Assembly (NCBI RefSeq): GCF_001292625.1
Contig: NZ_LAJH01000009.1
Span: forward strand, 868,001-932,000
Length of the DNA: 64,000 nt
Direction: 5' to 3'
DNA from: Shimia sp. SK013
GTDB taxonomy: Bacteria; Pseudomonadota; Alphaproteobacteria; Rhodobacterales; Rhodobacteraceae
Position numbers and translations under genes: made by a program. The notes beneath the pieces were generated by a model. The model saw nothing but the letters and a program-made list of their open reading frames with translations, ran no database searches and was not told the DNA's origin. Positions 35,881 to 43,800 of the stretch are shown one piece after another. Position 1 is the stretch's first letter, and every line of letters starts with the position of its first letter.

Positions 35881-36786
35881 TTAAGCGTTCTGCAGGCGTC
35901 GGGCTTCGGCGCCGGCCAGTCGAATCAAATCCTGCATGTACGGTTTGGCCAAATCATCATCGCGGGTCGCGGCATAAAGCTGTCGGGTAAGCCCCTGTTT
36001 TGTAAGTGGTCTGGTCACGTAATCTGATGAGTATTTCACTTCACGAACAACCCAGTCCGGCAACACCGAAACCCCACGATTTGACGCCACAAGTAACAAG
36101 ATCACAGCTGTCAATTCGGCCTGACGTACCGCCGCCGGTTCCACCTTCGCCGGAGACAAAAGTTGGGAGAAAACGTCCAAACGTGCACGTTCCACAGGAT
36201 ACGTGATCAACGTTTCGCCACGAAAGTCCTCGGCATCAATCCACTTTTTCTGCGCCAAAGGATGCTGAGCTGCGGCCACAAACACCGGGGCATAGTCAAA
36301 CAGGTGCGAAAAAGAGATCCCCGCAAGGTTCTCAGGGTCCGAACTTACGACAAGATCGACCTCTTCCTTTTGCAAAGCAGGCATCGCATCAAAAGCAAGC
36401 CCAGGACGAATATCCACATCAACATCCGGCCAATCCTTGCGGAACTGCTCCAACACCGGGAACAACCACTCAAAGCAAGCATGGCATTCAATTGCGATAT
36501 GCAACCGCCCTGAACGGCCATCCCGTAGTCCGTTAAATTCCGCCTCCAGCTTTTCAACTTCGGGCAAAACCTGATTGGCCAGACGCAACAACCGCAACCC
36601 CGCCGCCGACAATGTCATCGGCTTTGAGCGACGCACAAACAATTCCAGCCCCGCCTGCTCTTCGAGCCCTTTGACCTGATGGGACAAAGCCGACTGCGTG
36701 ATGTTGAGCCGCTCAGCTGCCCGCGCCAACCCGCCACATTCATGAATGGCACGCACTGTGCGTAAATGACGAAACTCAATGTGCAT
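35881..36786 (-). CDS. metR: LysR-family regulator, MetR-like
   Basis: This encodes about 301 residues. The N-terminal helix-turn-helix (GGLARAAERLNITQSALSHQ) is followed by a substrate-binding domain with the MetR-type HIAIECHACFEWLFPVLEQF. It is divergent from metF, the classical MetR target, so control of methionine synthesis genes (with homocysteine as coinducer) is likely. Start choice: ATG at 36786 (MHIEFRHLRTV) by family habit; 36792 and 36831 are in-frame alternatives. Confidence 0.9.
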   Translation of the reverse strand: MHIEFRHLRTVRAIHECGGLARAAERLNITQSALSHQVKGLEEQAGLELFVRRSKPMTLSAAGLRLLRLANQVLPEVEKLEAEFNGLRDGRSGRLHIAIECHACFEWLFPVLEQFRKDWPDVDVDIRPGLAFDAMPALQKEEVDLVVSSDPENLAGISFSHLFDYAPVFVAAAQHPLAQKKWIDAEDFRGETLITYPVERARLDVFSQLLSPAKVEPAAVRQAELTAVILLLVASNRGVSVLPDWVVREVKYSSDYVTRPLTKQGLTRQLYAATRDDDLAKPYMQDLIRLAGAEARRLQNA

Positions 36787-36809
36787 CTTCATATAAAGCT
36801 CATGACTTT

Positions 36810-36858
36810 CTTGAGGATTATGAATTTGCATATCATTGCCACGTATGAGACTTGAGGA
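36810..36858. promoter_or_regulatory. Repeated CTTGAGGA elements between metR and metF
   Basis: The octamer CTTGAGGA occurs twice (36810-36817 and 36851-36858), each time shortly after ATGA. The spacing of 41 bases, about four helical turns, suits a LysR-type activator binding region. The repeat is seen directly; MetR binding is inference. Confidence 0.4.
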
Positions 36859-36884
36859 CAACCGCAAGTTAAGGACCGAAAACC

Positions 36885-37751
36885 ATGACCACGCCTCAAG
36901 TTTCATTTGAATTCTTTCCGCCGCAGTCTCTGGAAGCGTCCTTTCGGCTTTGGGACACCGTGCAGGCACTGGCCCCACTTGATCCACGGTTTGTCTCCGT
37001 CACTTATGGCGCTGGCGGCACGACCCGCGATTTGACCCGCGATGCGGTGGCGACGTTGCACAAATCGTCCGGCCTGAACGTCGCGGCGCATTTGACCTGC
37101 GTGAACGCATCCAAAGCCGAGACGTTACAGATCGCGCGTGATTTTGCCGATGCTGGCGTGAACGAGATTGTCGCTTTGCGGGGTGATCCTCCAAAAGGCA
37201 GCGACGGATTTCAGCCACACCCCGAGGGATTTGCCAACTCCGTTGAATTGATTGAAGCCCTGTCCGGGACTGGCGATTTCACGATCCGCGTCGGCGCTTA
37301 CCCCGAAAAACACCCCGAGGCGACGGACATGCAGGCCGACATCGACTGGCTGAAACGCAAACTTGACGCTGGCGCAGACGAAGCGCTAACCCAGTTCTTC
37401 TTTGAGGCCGAAGGGTTTCTGCGGTTCCGCGATGCCTGTGCCAAAGCGGGCATCACGGCGCCAATCGTCCCCGGCATTTTACCGATCGAAAACTGGAAAG
37501 GCGTACGCAATTTCGCGCGCCGCTGCGGCACCACGGTGCCAACTTGGTTAGAAGACGCGTTTGAAAAAGCAACCCGCGACGACCGTGAGGACTTGCTAGC
37601 AACGGCAGTTTGCACCGAACTTTGCTCGGACCTTCTGGATGAGGGCGTCGACGCGCTGCACTTTTACACACTCAACCGGCCCGAATTGACGCGGGATGTC
37701 TGTCACGCACTTGGTGTTACACCGCAAGTGCGATTGGAAAACGTGGCGTAA
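36885..37751 (+). CDS. metF: Methylenetetrahydrofolate reductase
   Basis: This 288-residue flavoenzyme reduces 5,10-methylene-THF to 5-methyl-THF for methionine synthesis. It shows the opening VSFEFFPP, FVSVTYGAGGTTRD, IVALRGDPP and LTQFFFEAEGFLRF motifs. AAGGA lies upstream of the ATG. It is divergent from metR. Length and motifs are normal. Confidence 0.95.
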   Translation: MTTPQVSFEFFPPQSLEASFRLWDTVQALAPLDPRFVSVTYGAGGTTRDLTRDAVATLHKSSGLNVAAHLTCVNASKAETLQIARDFADAGVNEIVALRGDPPKGSDGFQPHPEGFANSVELIEALSGTGDFTIRVGAYPEKHPEATDMQADIDWLKRKLDAGADEALTQFFFEAEGFLRFRDACAKAGITAPIVPGILPIENWKGVRNFARRCGTTVPTWLEDAFEKATRDDREDLLATAVCTELCSDLLDEGVDALHFYTLNRPELTRDVCHALGVTPQVRLENVA

Positions 37752-37788
37752 CGCGCGCATCTGCGCCTTGCGGGCCCTGAAAAAATCC

Positions 37789-37819
37789 GGCCTCCTGCAA
37801 AAAACGCGGGAGGTCTTTT
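37789..37819 (+). promoter_or_regulatory. Hairpin covering the thioesterase ribosome binding site
   Basis: A ten-base-pair stem (37789-37798 with 37806-37815, two G-U pairs) and a seven-base loop are followed by TTTT. The 3' arm contains GGGAGG, the ribosome binding site of the next gene, whose ATG begins two bases after the end of this element. It could be the metF terminator, a translation-control hairpin, or both. Confidence 0.6.
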
Positions 37820-37820
37820 C

Positions 37821-38318
37821 ATGTCACGACACCACTATGCTCAAGGTCCGCAAGATCTTGCGACTTTGGACAGTGTTTTGTCCAAGTCAGGTCTAGAATT
37901 CATGCGTGACATCATTGACGGCCACATTGCTGGCCCGCCCATTGGGCAAGCTCTTGGGTTCCGGCCCATCGTGGCCGAGGAAGGCACCGTCACCTTCGAA
38001 GGCACACCGGAATTTCGCACCATGAACCCGCTCGGCACCGTTCATGGCGGCTGGTACGGCACGATCCTGGACAGCTGTATGGCCTGTGCGGTGCAAACCA
38101 CTCTGAAGGCCGGGCAAATCTATACCACGCTAGAATACAAGGTGAATATCATTCGCTCCATCCCTGTGGGCACTACAGTGCACGCGGTCGGCACAGTGCA
38201 ACACAGCGGTCGATCGACGGGCGTTGCAATCGGAGAAATCCGCGGGAGCGATGATGGACGCCTTTACGCAACCGGATCCACCACGTGCATTGTGATGGAT
38301 GGCCCCAAACGCGGCTAA
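37821..38318 (+). CDS. PaaI-family hotdog thioesterase
   Basis: This 165-residue protein has the hotdog-fold thioesterase core: FRTMNPLGTVHGGWYGTILD, with the conserved HGG and acidic residue on the central helix, then YTTLEYKVNIIRSIPVGT. It likely hydrolyses an acyl-CoA. The start is supported by GGGAGG seven bases upstream. The N-terminal 30 residues are variable. Confidence 0.85.
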   Translation: MSRHHYAQGPQDLATLDSVLSKSGLEFMRDIIDGHIAGPPIGQALGFRPIVAEEGTVTFEGTPEFRTMNPLGTVHGGWYGTILDSCMACAVQTTLKAGQIYTTLEYKVNIIRSIPVGTTVHAVGTVQHSGRSTGVAIGEIRGSDDGRLYATGSTTCIVMDGPKRG

Positions 38319-38339
38319 CGCGGATTTTTGCCAGACGAT

Positions 38340-38505
38340 GTGCTCCCGCGCGCTAAGCGCTTGGGCCCGGCGCGCCTTTGGCGCGCAAAAGGGGTGGTCA
38401 CTGCCACGGTCACAGCGCTATTCTACCGTGGCTGATGGACACTCAAAAAAGCTGCGTCCATCAACCACGAATTGAGGCCGCGGTCTGATATCTGAGATAT
38501 CCGCA
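38340..38505. other. Intergenic region with four successive inverted repeats
   Basis: Four potential stems lie one after another upstream of the aminopeptidase gene. They are GCGCGCC/GGCGCGC (38370-38386), GCCACGGT/ACCGTGGC (38403-38432), GATGGAC/GTCCATC (38434-38462) and GATATC/GATATC (38487-38501). None is followed by a T run in the plus direction. It may be a structured leader or a repeat element; I do not recognise a known riboswitch. Confidence 0.45.
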
Positions 38506-38532
38506 TCGGACATACCACAGGAGCGACGCCGA

Positions 38533-40341
38533 ATGTTTCAGGACTTTAAAGTCACCGCCAGGCCCGAGCAGGGACCGGCGCGTTTGGCAAAGCTGCGGAC
38601 TGCAATGGCAGATGCCAAGATCGACGGCTTCCTGATCCCGCGCGCGGATGCACATCAAGGCGAATACGTCGCGGCCTGCGACGAGCGTCTGGCCTGGCTC
38701 ACGGGCTTTACCGGCTCTGCTGGCTTTTGTGTGGTTCTGCCCGACGTTGCGGGTGTTTTTGTTGACGGACGGTACCGCACGCAAGTCAAAGAGCAAGTCG
38801 CGGAGTGTTTCATTCCGGTCGACTGGCCCGAGGTTTTGCCAGGGCCTTGGATTGCGCAACACCTCACAAATGGCCACGTCGGGTTTGATGCGCGTCTCTA
38901 CACTGCCGGCCAGATCAGCGCTCTCAAGACGGCTCTTAAAGACACCAATGTTACGCTGGAGCCCTGCAACAATCTGGTAGATCAGATTTGGGAGAACCGC
39001 CCGGACGCGCCCTCCAATCCTGTTGTGGCGCAGCCTTTGGACTTTGCCGGGGAAAGCAGTGCCGACAAACGTGCACGCCTTGGCAATGCGTTGGCCGACG
39101 CAGGACACAGCGCCGCCGTGATCACCCTTCCCGACGAAATCTGCTGGTTATTGAACATTCGCGGATCCGACATTGCACGCAACCCGCTTGCACAGGGCTT
39201 TGCCGCGCTTCACGCCGATGGGAAGGTTGATCTCTGGATGGGACCGGGCAAGGTCCAGCACCTGACCTCCCATTTGGGGCCTGACGTGACGCTTCATGCC
39301 CAAGAGAGCTTTTGGACCACATTGACCACGGCCCTAAGCGACGCCACCGCCCCAGTCCGCCTGGACAAAGACAGCGTGCCCTTTGCGGTGCAAGAAAGTT
39401 TGGCCAACGCCAACATCGCAACCGTATTTGATGTCGCGCCCTGTGCATTGCCAAAGGCACGTAAAAATATCACTGAAATCAAAGGAATGCAGGACGCTCA
39501 CCTCCGAGATGGCGCAGCCGTTGTAAATTTTCTGAGCTGGTTTGACGGACAAGACAAAACGGCATTAACCGAAATCGACCTGGTAACAAAACTCGAAGAA
39601 AGCCGCCGCGCAACCAACGCCCTTCTGGAGATCAGCTTTGACACCATAGCGGGCGCGGGCCCAAACGGGGCGATCATGCACTACCGCGTCACCGAAGACA
39701 GCAATCGTCAACTGCAAAACGGTGATCTCATCGTTTTAGACAGCGGTGGGCAGTATCGCGACGGCACCACCGACATCACACGCACTCTTGCAGTCGGCGA
39801 CATCGCACAAGATGCGCGCGAAGCCTTTACCCGCGTTCTGCAAGGCATGATCGCGGTGTCCGCTTTGCGATGGCCTGCCGGACTCGCCGGATCACACATC
39901 GAGGCCATGGGGCGCGCGCCTTTGTGGCAAGCGGGTCAGGATTTTGATCACGGCCTCGGCCATGGCGTCGGTGCTTATCTTTGTGTGCATGAAGGGCCGC
40001 AACGCCTGTCGCGCGCCGGAGACATCCCGCTCGAACCCGGGATGATCTTGTCCAACGAGCCGGGATACTACCGTCCGGGTGCTTTTGGAATTCGCATTGA
40101 AAACCTCTTGGTGGTCGAGAAAGCCTCGCCTCTCGCCGGGTCAGACGCGCATCGGACAATGCTACAGTTCCAGACTTTGACCTTTGTCCCGATTGACCGG
40201 ACGCTGATTGTGCAACACATGCTCACCAGAGCCGAAGTTGACTGGATCGACAGATATCACGCGACGTGCCGCGACGTTTTGCGCGACAAGGTCACAAAGG
40301 ACACCCTGCAATGGTTGGAGCGTGCCACAGAACCACTGTAA
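38533..40341 (+). CDS. pepP: Aminopeptidase P family protein (Xaa-Pro aminopeptidase)
   Basis: This 602-residue M24B metallopeptidase removes an N-terminal residue preceding proline. Two creatinase-like N-terminal domains are followed by the pita-bread catalytic domain. The metal ligands are visible: Asp in VLDSGGQYRDGTTDITRT, His in HGVGAYLCVHEGP, and Glu in LSNEPGYY and IRIENLLVV. The three-domain length matches cytosolic eukaryotic-like aminopeptidase P. A structured intergenic region precedes it. Confidence 0.92.
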   Translation: MFQDFKVTARPEQGPARLAKLRTAMADAKIDGFLIPRADAHQGEYVAACDERLAWLTGFTGSAGFCVVLPDVAGVFVDGRYRTQVKEQVAECFIPVDWPEVLPGPWIAQHLTNGHVGFDARLYTAGQISALKTALKDTNVTLEPCNNLVDQIWENRPDAPSNPVVAQPLDFAGESSADKRARLGNALADAGHSAAVITLPDEICWLLNIRGSDIARNPLAQGFAALHADGKVDLWMGPGKVQHLTSHLGPDVTLHAQESFWTTLTTALSDATAPVRLDKDSVPFAVQESLANANIATVFDVAPCALPKARKNITEIKGMQDAHLRDGAAVVNFLSWFDGQDKTALTEIDLVTKLEESRRATNALLEISFDTIAGAGPNGAIMHYRVTEDSNRQLQNGDLIVLDSGGQYRDGTTDITRTLAVGDIAQDAREAFTRVLQGMIAVSALRWPAGLAGSHIEAMGRAPLWQAGQDFDHGLGHGVGAYLCVHEGPQRLSRAGDIPLEPGMILSNEPGYYRPGAFGIRIENLLVVEKASPLAGSDAHRTMLQFQTLTFVPIDRTLIVQHMLTRAEVDWIDRYHATCRDVLRDKVTKDTLQWLERATEPL

Positions 40342-40375
40342 CTGCGCCTACAATTACACTTGATTTTCACCAAAC

Positions 40376-40395
40376 TGTTATGTTGTAACGATATA
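40376..40395. promoter_or_regulatory. Zur-box-like operator
   Basis: TGTTATGTTGTAACGATATA holds the palindrome GTTA-N5-TAAC and differs from the alphaproteobacterial Zur consensus that I recall (GATATGTTATAACATATC) at few core positions. It lies 28 bases before the DUF427 gene, downstream of a TTGATT (40360-40365) that may be a -35 element. Zinc control of the operon is an inference, supported by the histidine-rich permease downstream. Confidence 0.55.
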
Positions 40396-40422
40396 GCGGC
40401 GCGACACATCAAAGGAACGACC

Positions 40423-40767
40423 ATGGGAACTCTAATTACCATTCGCAAAGCGCCGGGAAACTGGACAGTCCGCGCCGGTGGCGCCGTTATCGGCGAAAGC
40501 AGCAATGCATTGGAACTCAGTGAGGGCGACTATGACCCAGTGATCTATTTTCCGCGCAGCGACATCGCGATGGCCTTTTTGGATGACAGCGATCACACCT
40601 CGCACTGCCCACACAAGGGAGACGCGACCTATTTTTCGATCGTGACCAAAAGCCAAACCATCCAGAACGCCGGATGGAGCTACGAGACGCCATTCCAGGA
40701 CGTTGAGCGCATCAAGGACCATATTGCTTTTTACACCAACGAGCTGGTCGCCGTGGAGCGTGTCTGA
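40423..40767 (+). CDS. DUF427 family protein
   Basis: This 114-residue cytoplasmic protein has the DUF427 pattern: a VRAGGAVIGESSNALEL strand pair, YFPRSDIAMAFL, HCPHKGDATYFSI and AWSYE-like WSYETPFQDVERIKDHIAFY. The biochemical role is unknown. AAAGGA precedes the ATG. It is the first gene after the Zur-like site and lies 48 bases from the ABC ATPase gene, so one transcript is plausible. Confidence 0.8.
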   Translation: MGTLITIRKAPGNWTVRAGGAVIGESSNALELSEGDYDPVIYFPRSDIAMAFLDDSDHTSHCPHKGDATYFSIVTKSQTIQNAGWSYETPFQDVERIKDHIAFYTNELVAVERV

Positions 40768-40815
40768 AGCAAAATCATCAAGGCCCGCCTCCCTGCGAGG
40801 CAGAAAGAGACTTTA

Positions 40816-41502
40816 ATGACCCTGATTTTGCGCGACCTGCGCTACCAATGGCCAGATGCCGCAGAACCGGTCTTAAATATTCCTGAATTCACCTTGGCTG
40901 CCGGGGAACGGCTTTTGTTGCGCGGCCCCAGCGGGTGCGGAAAATCAACTCTGTTAGCAGCATTGTCTGGCGTGATTGATGTGGCCACCGGTGCAGTAGA
41001 TGTAGCGGGAACAGACGTCGGAGCCCTGCCCCCAAGCCGTCGCGACGCGTTTCGCGTGGACCACATCGGCATTGTTTTTCAAGCCTTCAACCTGATCCCT
41101 TGGCTCAGCGCACGCGACAATATCACGTTGCCTTGCACGTTCTCCGCGCGGCGGCGCGGCCAACTGGTTATGTCTCCCAAAGAAGACGCAGACGCACTCT
41201 TGGCGGCCCTTAACTTGGCCTCTCTGGCCGACACTGTCGCCGGTGCCCTCAGCCATGGCCAGCAACAGCGCGTCGCAGCAGCTCGGGCATTGATCGGTGG
41301 GCCCGACTTGATTGTCGCAGATGAACCCACTTCCGCGCTGGATCCCGATGCCAAAGAAAACTTCATGCACCTTCTGAGTGGTGAGGCCGCCCGTACTGGC
41401 GCGGCATTGCTAGTGGTCAGCCACGATCCGGGGCTTGAGAGCCACTTTGACCGCGTCATCAACATGTCAGACATCAATTTCCCGAAGGGTGCACCATGTT
41501 AA
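40816..41502 (+). CDS. ABC transporter ATP-binding protein (MacB/LolD type)
   Basis: This 228-residue ATPase has Walker A GPSGCGKST (near residue 40), the signature in LSHGQQQRVAAARAL and Walker B LIVADEPTSALD, close to the MacB/LolD group that pairs with FtsX-like permeases. It overlaps the permease gene by seven bases. With the permease and DUF3299 neighbours it resembles the Vibrio zinc-regulated zrg transporter set, as far as I recall that locus. Confidence 0.9.
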   Translation: MTLILRDLRYQWPDAAEPVLNIPEFTLAAGERLLLRGPSGCGKSTLLAALSGVIDVATGAVDVAGTDVGALPPSRRDAFRVDHIGIVFQAFNLIPWLSARDNITLPCTFSARRRGQLVMSPKEDADALLAALNLASLADTVAGALSHGQQQRVAAARALIGGPDLIVADEPTSALDPDAKENFMHLLSGEAARTGAALLVVSHDPGLESHFDRVINMSDINFPKGAPC

Positions 41503-43085
41503 ATCTCGCGCTGCATAGCCTCTGGAACCGCCGCTTTGTTGCCAGCCTGACAATCCTGTCAATTGCGCTGGCTGTCGCACTCATTCTTGGTGTGGAACGT
41601 CTCCGCGACAGCGCACGTGCCTCATTTGCCAACTCGGCCTCCGGCATTGACCTGATTGTTGCGCCACGTGGCAACGACGTACAAATTCTTATGGCTACGG
41701 TATTTGGCGTTGGCTCTACAGGCACCGGCATGACCTGGCAGAGTTTTGAACAGGTCGAGAACTTTCCAGCCGTGGACTGGGCCGTGCCTTTGATGATGGG
41801 GGACAACCACCGCGGATATCCCGTCATGGGTACTACAGGCGCCTATTTTGACCATTTCCGCCACAGCGGAGGGAAAGACTTGGACTTTGCCCAAGGCGGG
41901 GGCTTTGAGGCCGCTGACAGTGCCGTCATCGGGGCAGAGGTCGCCGCCCGTTTCGGCTATAATGTGGGCACAGTCATTGTGAACGCCCACGGCGCGGGTG
42001 ACGTTTCTTTTGACGTACATGACGACGCGCCCTTCACAGTGACCGGAACACTGGCGGCAACCGGCACCGCTGTTGATCGAATGGTGTTTGTCTCTACCGA
42101 AGGGTTTGACGCTCTGCACGCGGCGTATGACACACCCGCAGCGGACCCGCTTGCGGACCCTATGGGGGGTGACGTCCCTGCCTCAGGCGGGGAAAACGAC
42201 GCCGAAAATGACGATCACGCGCACAATGAACATAATGGCCACGATGGTCACAACGACCATGAAGCACCTGAAGATGATCACGCTGAAGACGGTCATGATG
42301 ATCATGATGACGCACACCATGAAGACGAAGAGAGCCACAAGGGACATGCCCATGAGGAAACTTCGCACGCGACGCCTCTGCATTCAGAGCATGAAGATCA
42401 TGACGACGATGGCCACGCAGAGGAACATGAAGCCCACGAGGCGGATCACAATGATCACGCACAGGATGGCCACGACGAAAACGAGCACGAAGCGTATGGT
42501 CATGATGATCATGAGGGCCACGGCCATGAGCCCGACCAGATCAACGCAATCTTTGTTGGCCTCAGCGACCGCAGCGCGATCCTAGGCATTCAGCGCGCGC
42601 TGCAAACCAACCCCACCGAAGCGCTCAGCGCGGTCATGCCCAACGTTGCACTGTTGCAGCTCTGGTCTATTACCGGAACCGCGGAAAATGCCCTGCGTCT
42701 GATGTCGGTCGCTGTGGCTGCGGCCAGCCTGATTGGTATGGTGGTGATGTTGTCCGCCACACTAGACGCGCGCAGACGCGAATTCTCGATCTTGCGTTCT
42801 GTGGGCGCCTCACCTCGCAGCATTTTTGGTCTGATCGTCACCGAAGCGCTTGTGACGGCCGGTGTTGGCATTCTCGTGGGAGTTGCATTGCTCGCAGCGA
42901 CGACAGCATTGACCAACCCGATCTTGTCCGCCGATTATGGCTTCCGCATCAGCCACGCTTTGCCCAACATCACCGAATTGACGCTGTTGCTCGCGGTATT
43001 TTGTGTTGCTGCACTGGCCAGCCTTCTGCCAGCATGGCGGGTATATCGCATCACCCTATCTGACGGGCTGGCGGCCAAACTCTAG
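41496..43085 (+). CDS. FtsX-like ABC permease with histidine-rich periplasmic stretch
   Basis: This 529-residue protein has an N-terminal membrane helix (residues about 12-32), a large extracytoplasmic domain, and three C-terminal helices (about 398-525) with the FtsX core (DARRREFSILRSVGASPRSI). Residues about 232-347 are an Asp/Glu/His-rich stretch with roughly 29 histidines in HD, HDDH and HEDH clusters, a likely metal-binding region. By FtsX topology it lies in the periplasm. It probably moves, or senses, zinc or another divalent metal; direction of transport is unknown. Confidence 0.85.
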   Translation: MLNLALHSLWNRRFVASLTILSIALAVALILGVERLRDSARASFANSASGIDLIVAPRGNDVQILMATVFGVGSTGTGMTWQSFEQVENFPAVDWAVPLMMGDNHRGYPVMGTTGAYFDHFRHSGGKDLDFAQGGGFEAADSAVIGAEVAARFGYNVGTVIVNAHGAGDVSFDVHDDAPFTVTGTLAATGTAVDRMVFVSTEGFDALHAAYDTPAADPLADPMGGDVPASGGENDAENDDHAHNEHNGHDGHNDHEAPEDDHAEDGHDDHDDAHHEDEESHKGHAHEETSHATPLHSEHEDHDDDGHAEEHEAHEADHNDHAQDGHDENEHEAYGHDDHEGHGHEPDQINAIFVGLSDRSAILGIQRALQTNPTEALSAVMPNVALLQLWSITGTAENALRLMSVAVAAASLIGMVVMLSATLDARRREFSILRSVGASPRSIFGLIVTEALVTAGVGILVGVALLAATTALTNPILSADYGFRISHALPNITELTLLLAVFCVAALASLLPAWRVYRITLSDGLAAKL

Positions 43086-43121
43086 GCCGGCAATCCGCGT
43101 TTTTCGAACCAAGGGAATACC

Positions 43122-43769
43122 ATGAAAATCCACGCGCTCGCTGCCGCTCTGTTGTTTTCTGCCACGTTGGCGCAGGCGTCCGATCCTGAGAGCATTGACT
43201 GGGTCGATCTGACGCCACCTTTTACGTCGTATGAAAACCCGTTCGCTGCACTTTCAAGTGCGCAGATGAACCGCCTGGCGCATCTGTTGCAGCTTGAAAC
43301 GCTGGCGGACACCGGCACCGACGCAACCGCGGCCGAAGACGCTGCCAGCCTCCGCGAGGAGCTGATTGCCGACGGCTTGGATGTAGAGTTTCTGTTTGCC
43401 GAACGTCTGCGCATCATGGAACTGCGCACCCGCGAGGCAACCGACCCTAACGCCGAAATCGTGGGGCGAAACATCCGCATCCCCGGCTATCTGCTGCCCT
43501 TGGACATCAAAGATGGCAGAGCAGTCGAGTTCCTGCTGGTGCCAACGGTTGGCGCCTGTATCCACACACCTCCGCCCCCCGCAAACCAGATCGTGCATGT
43601 GTCCTACCCGCAAGGGTTTGAAGCATCAGGGCTCTATGCGCCGATCTGGATTTCAGGCCAAATCAAAAGCGATCCGCAAGAAAAATCGCTGTGGATGGTG
43701 GATGGCAACGCCAGCGTCAACATCACGTACACAATGGACGCCGCAGTGGTCGAACCCTACTCGGAGTAA
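43122..43769 (+). CDS. DUF3299 periplasmic protein
   Basis: This 215-residue protein has a signal peptide (MKIHALAAALLFSATLAQA). Its C-terminal half is DUF3299-like: IPGYLLPLDIKDGRAVEFLL, VPTVGACIHTPPPPANQIV and WISGQIKS. The His and Cys in ACIHTPPP are candidate metal ligands. It lies 36 bases after the permease and completes the probable zinc-linked operon. The function of DUF3299 is not established. Confidence 0.85.
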   Translation: MKIHALAAALLFSATLAQASDPESIDWVDLTPPFTSYENPFAALSSAQMNRLAHLLQLETLADTGTDATAAEDAASLREELIADGLDVEFLFAERLRIMELRTREATDPNAEIVGRNIRIPGYLLPLDIKDGRAVEFLLVPTVGACIHTPPPPANQIVHVSYPQGFEASGLYAPIWISGQIKSDPQEKSLWMVDGNASVNITYTMDAAVVEPYSE

Positions 43770-43800
43770 GCCAGCGGCGTCTCCACACGCTTTGCGCCCG

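Noticed and set aside
38461-39108. Minus-strand frame opposite the start of aminopeptidase P
   Set aside because: It is a shadow of a well-supported gene.
42160-42585. Plus- and minus-strand frames within the histidine-rich stretch
   Set aside because: Repetitive CAT/GAC codons keep other frames open. Only the permease frame continues into conserved domains.
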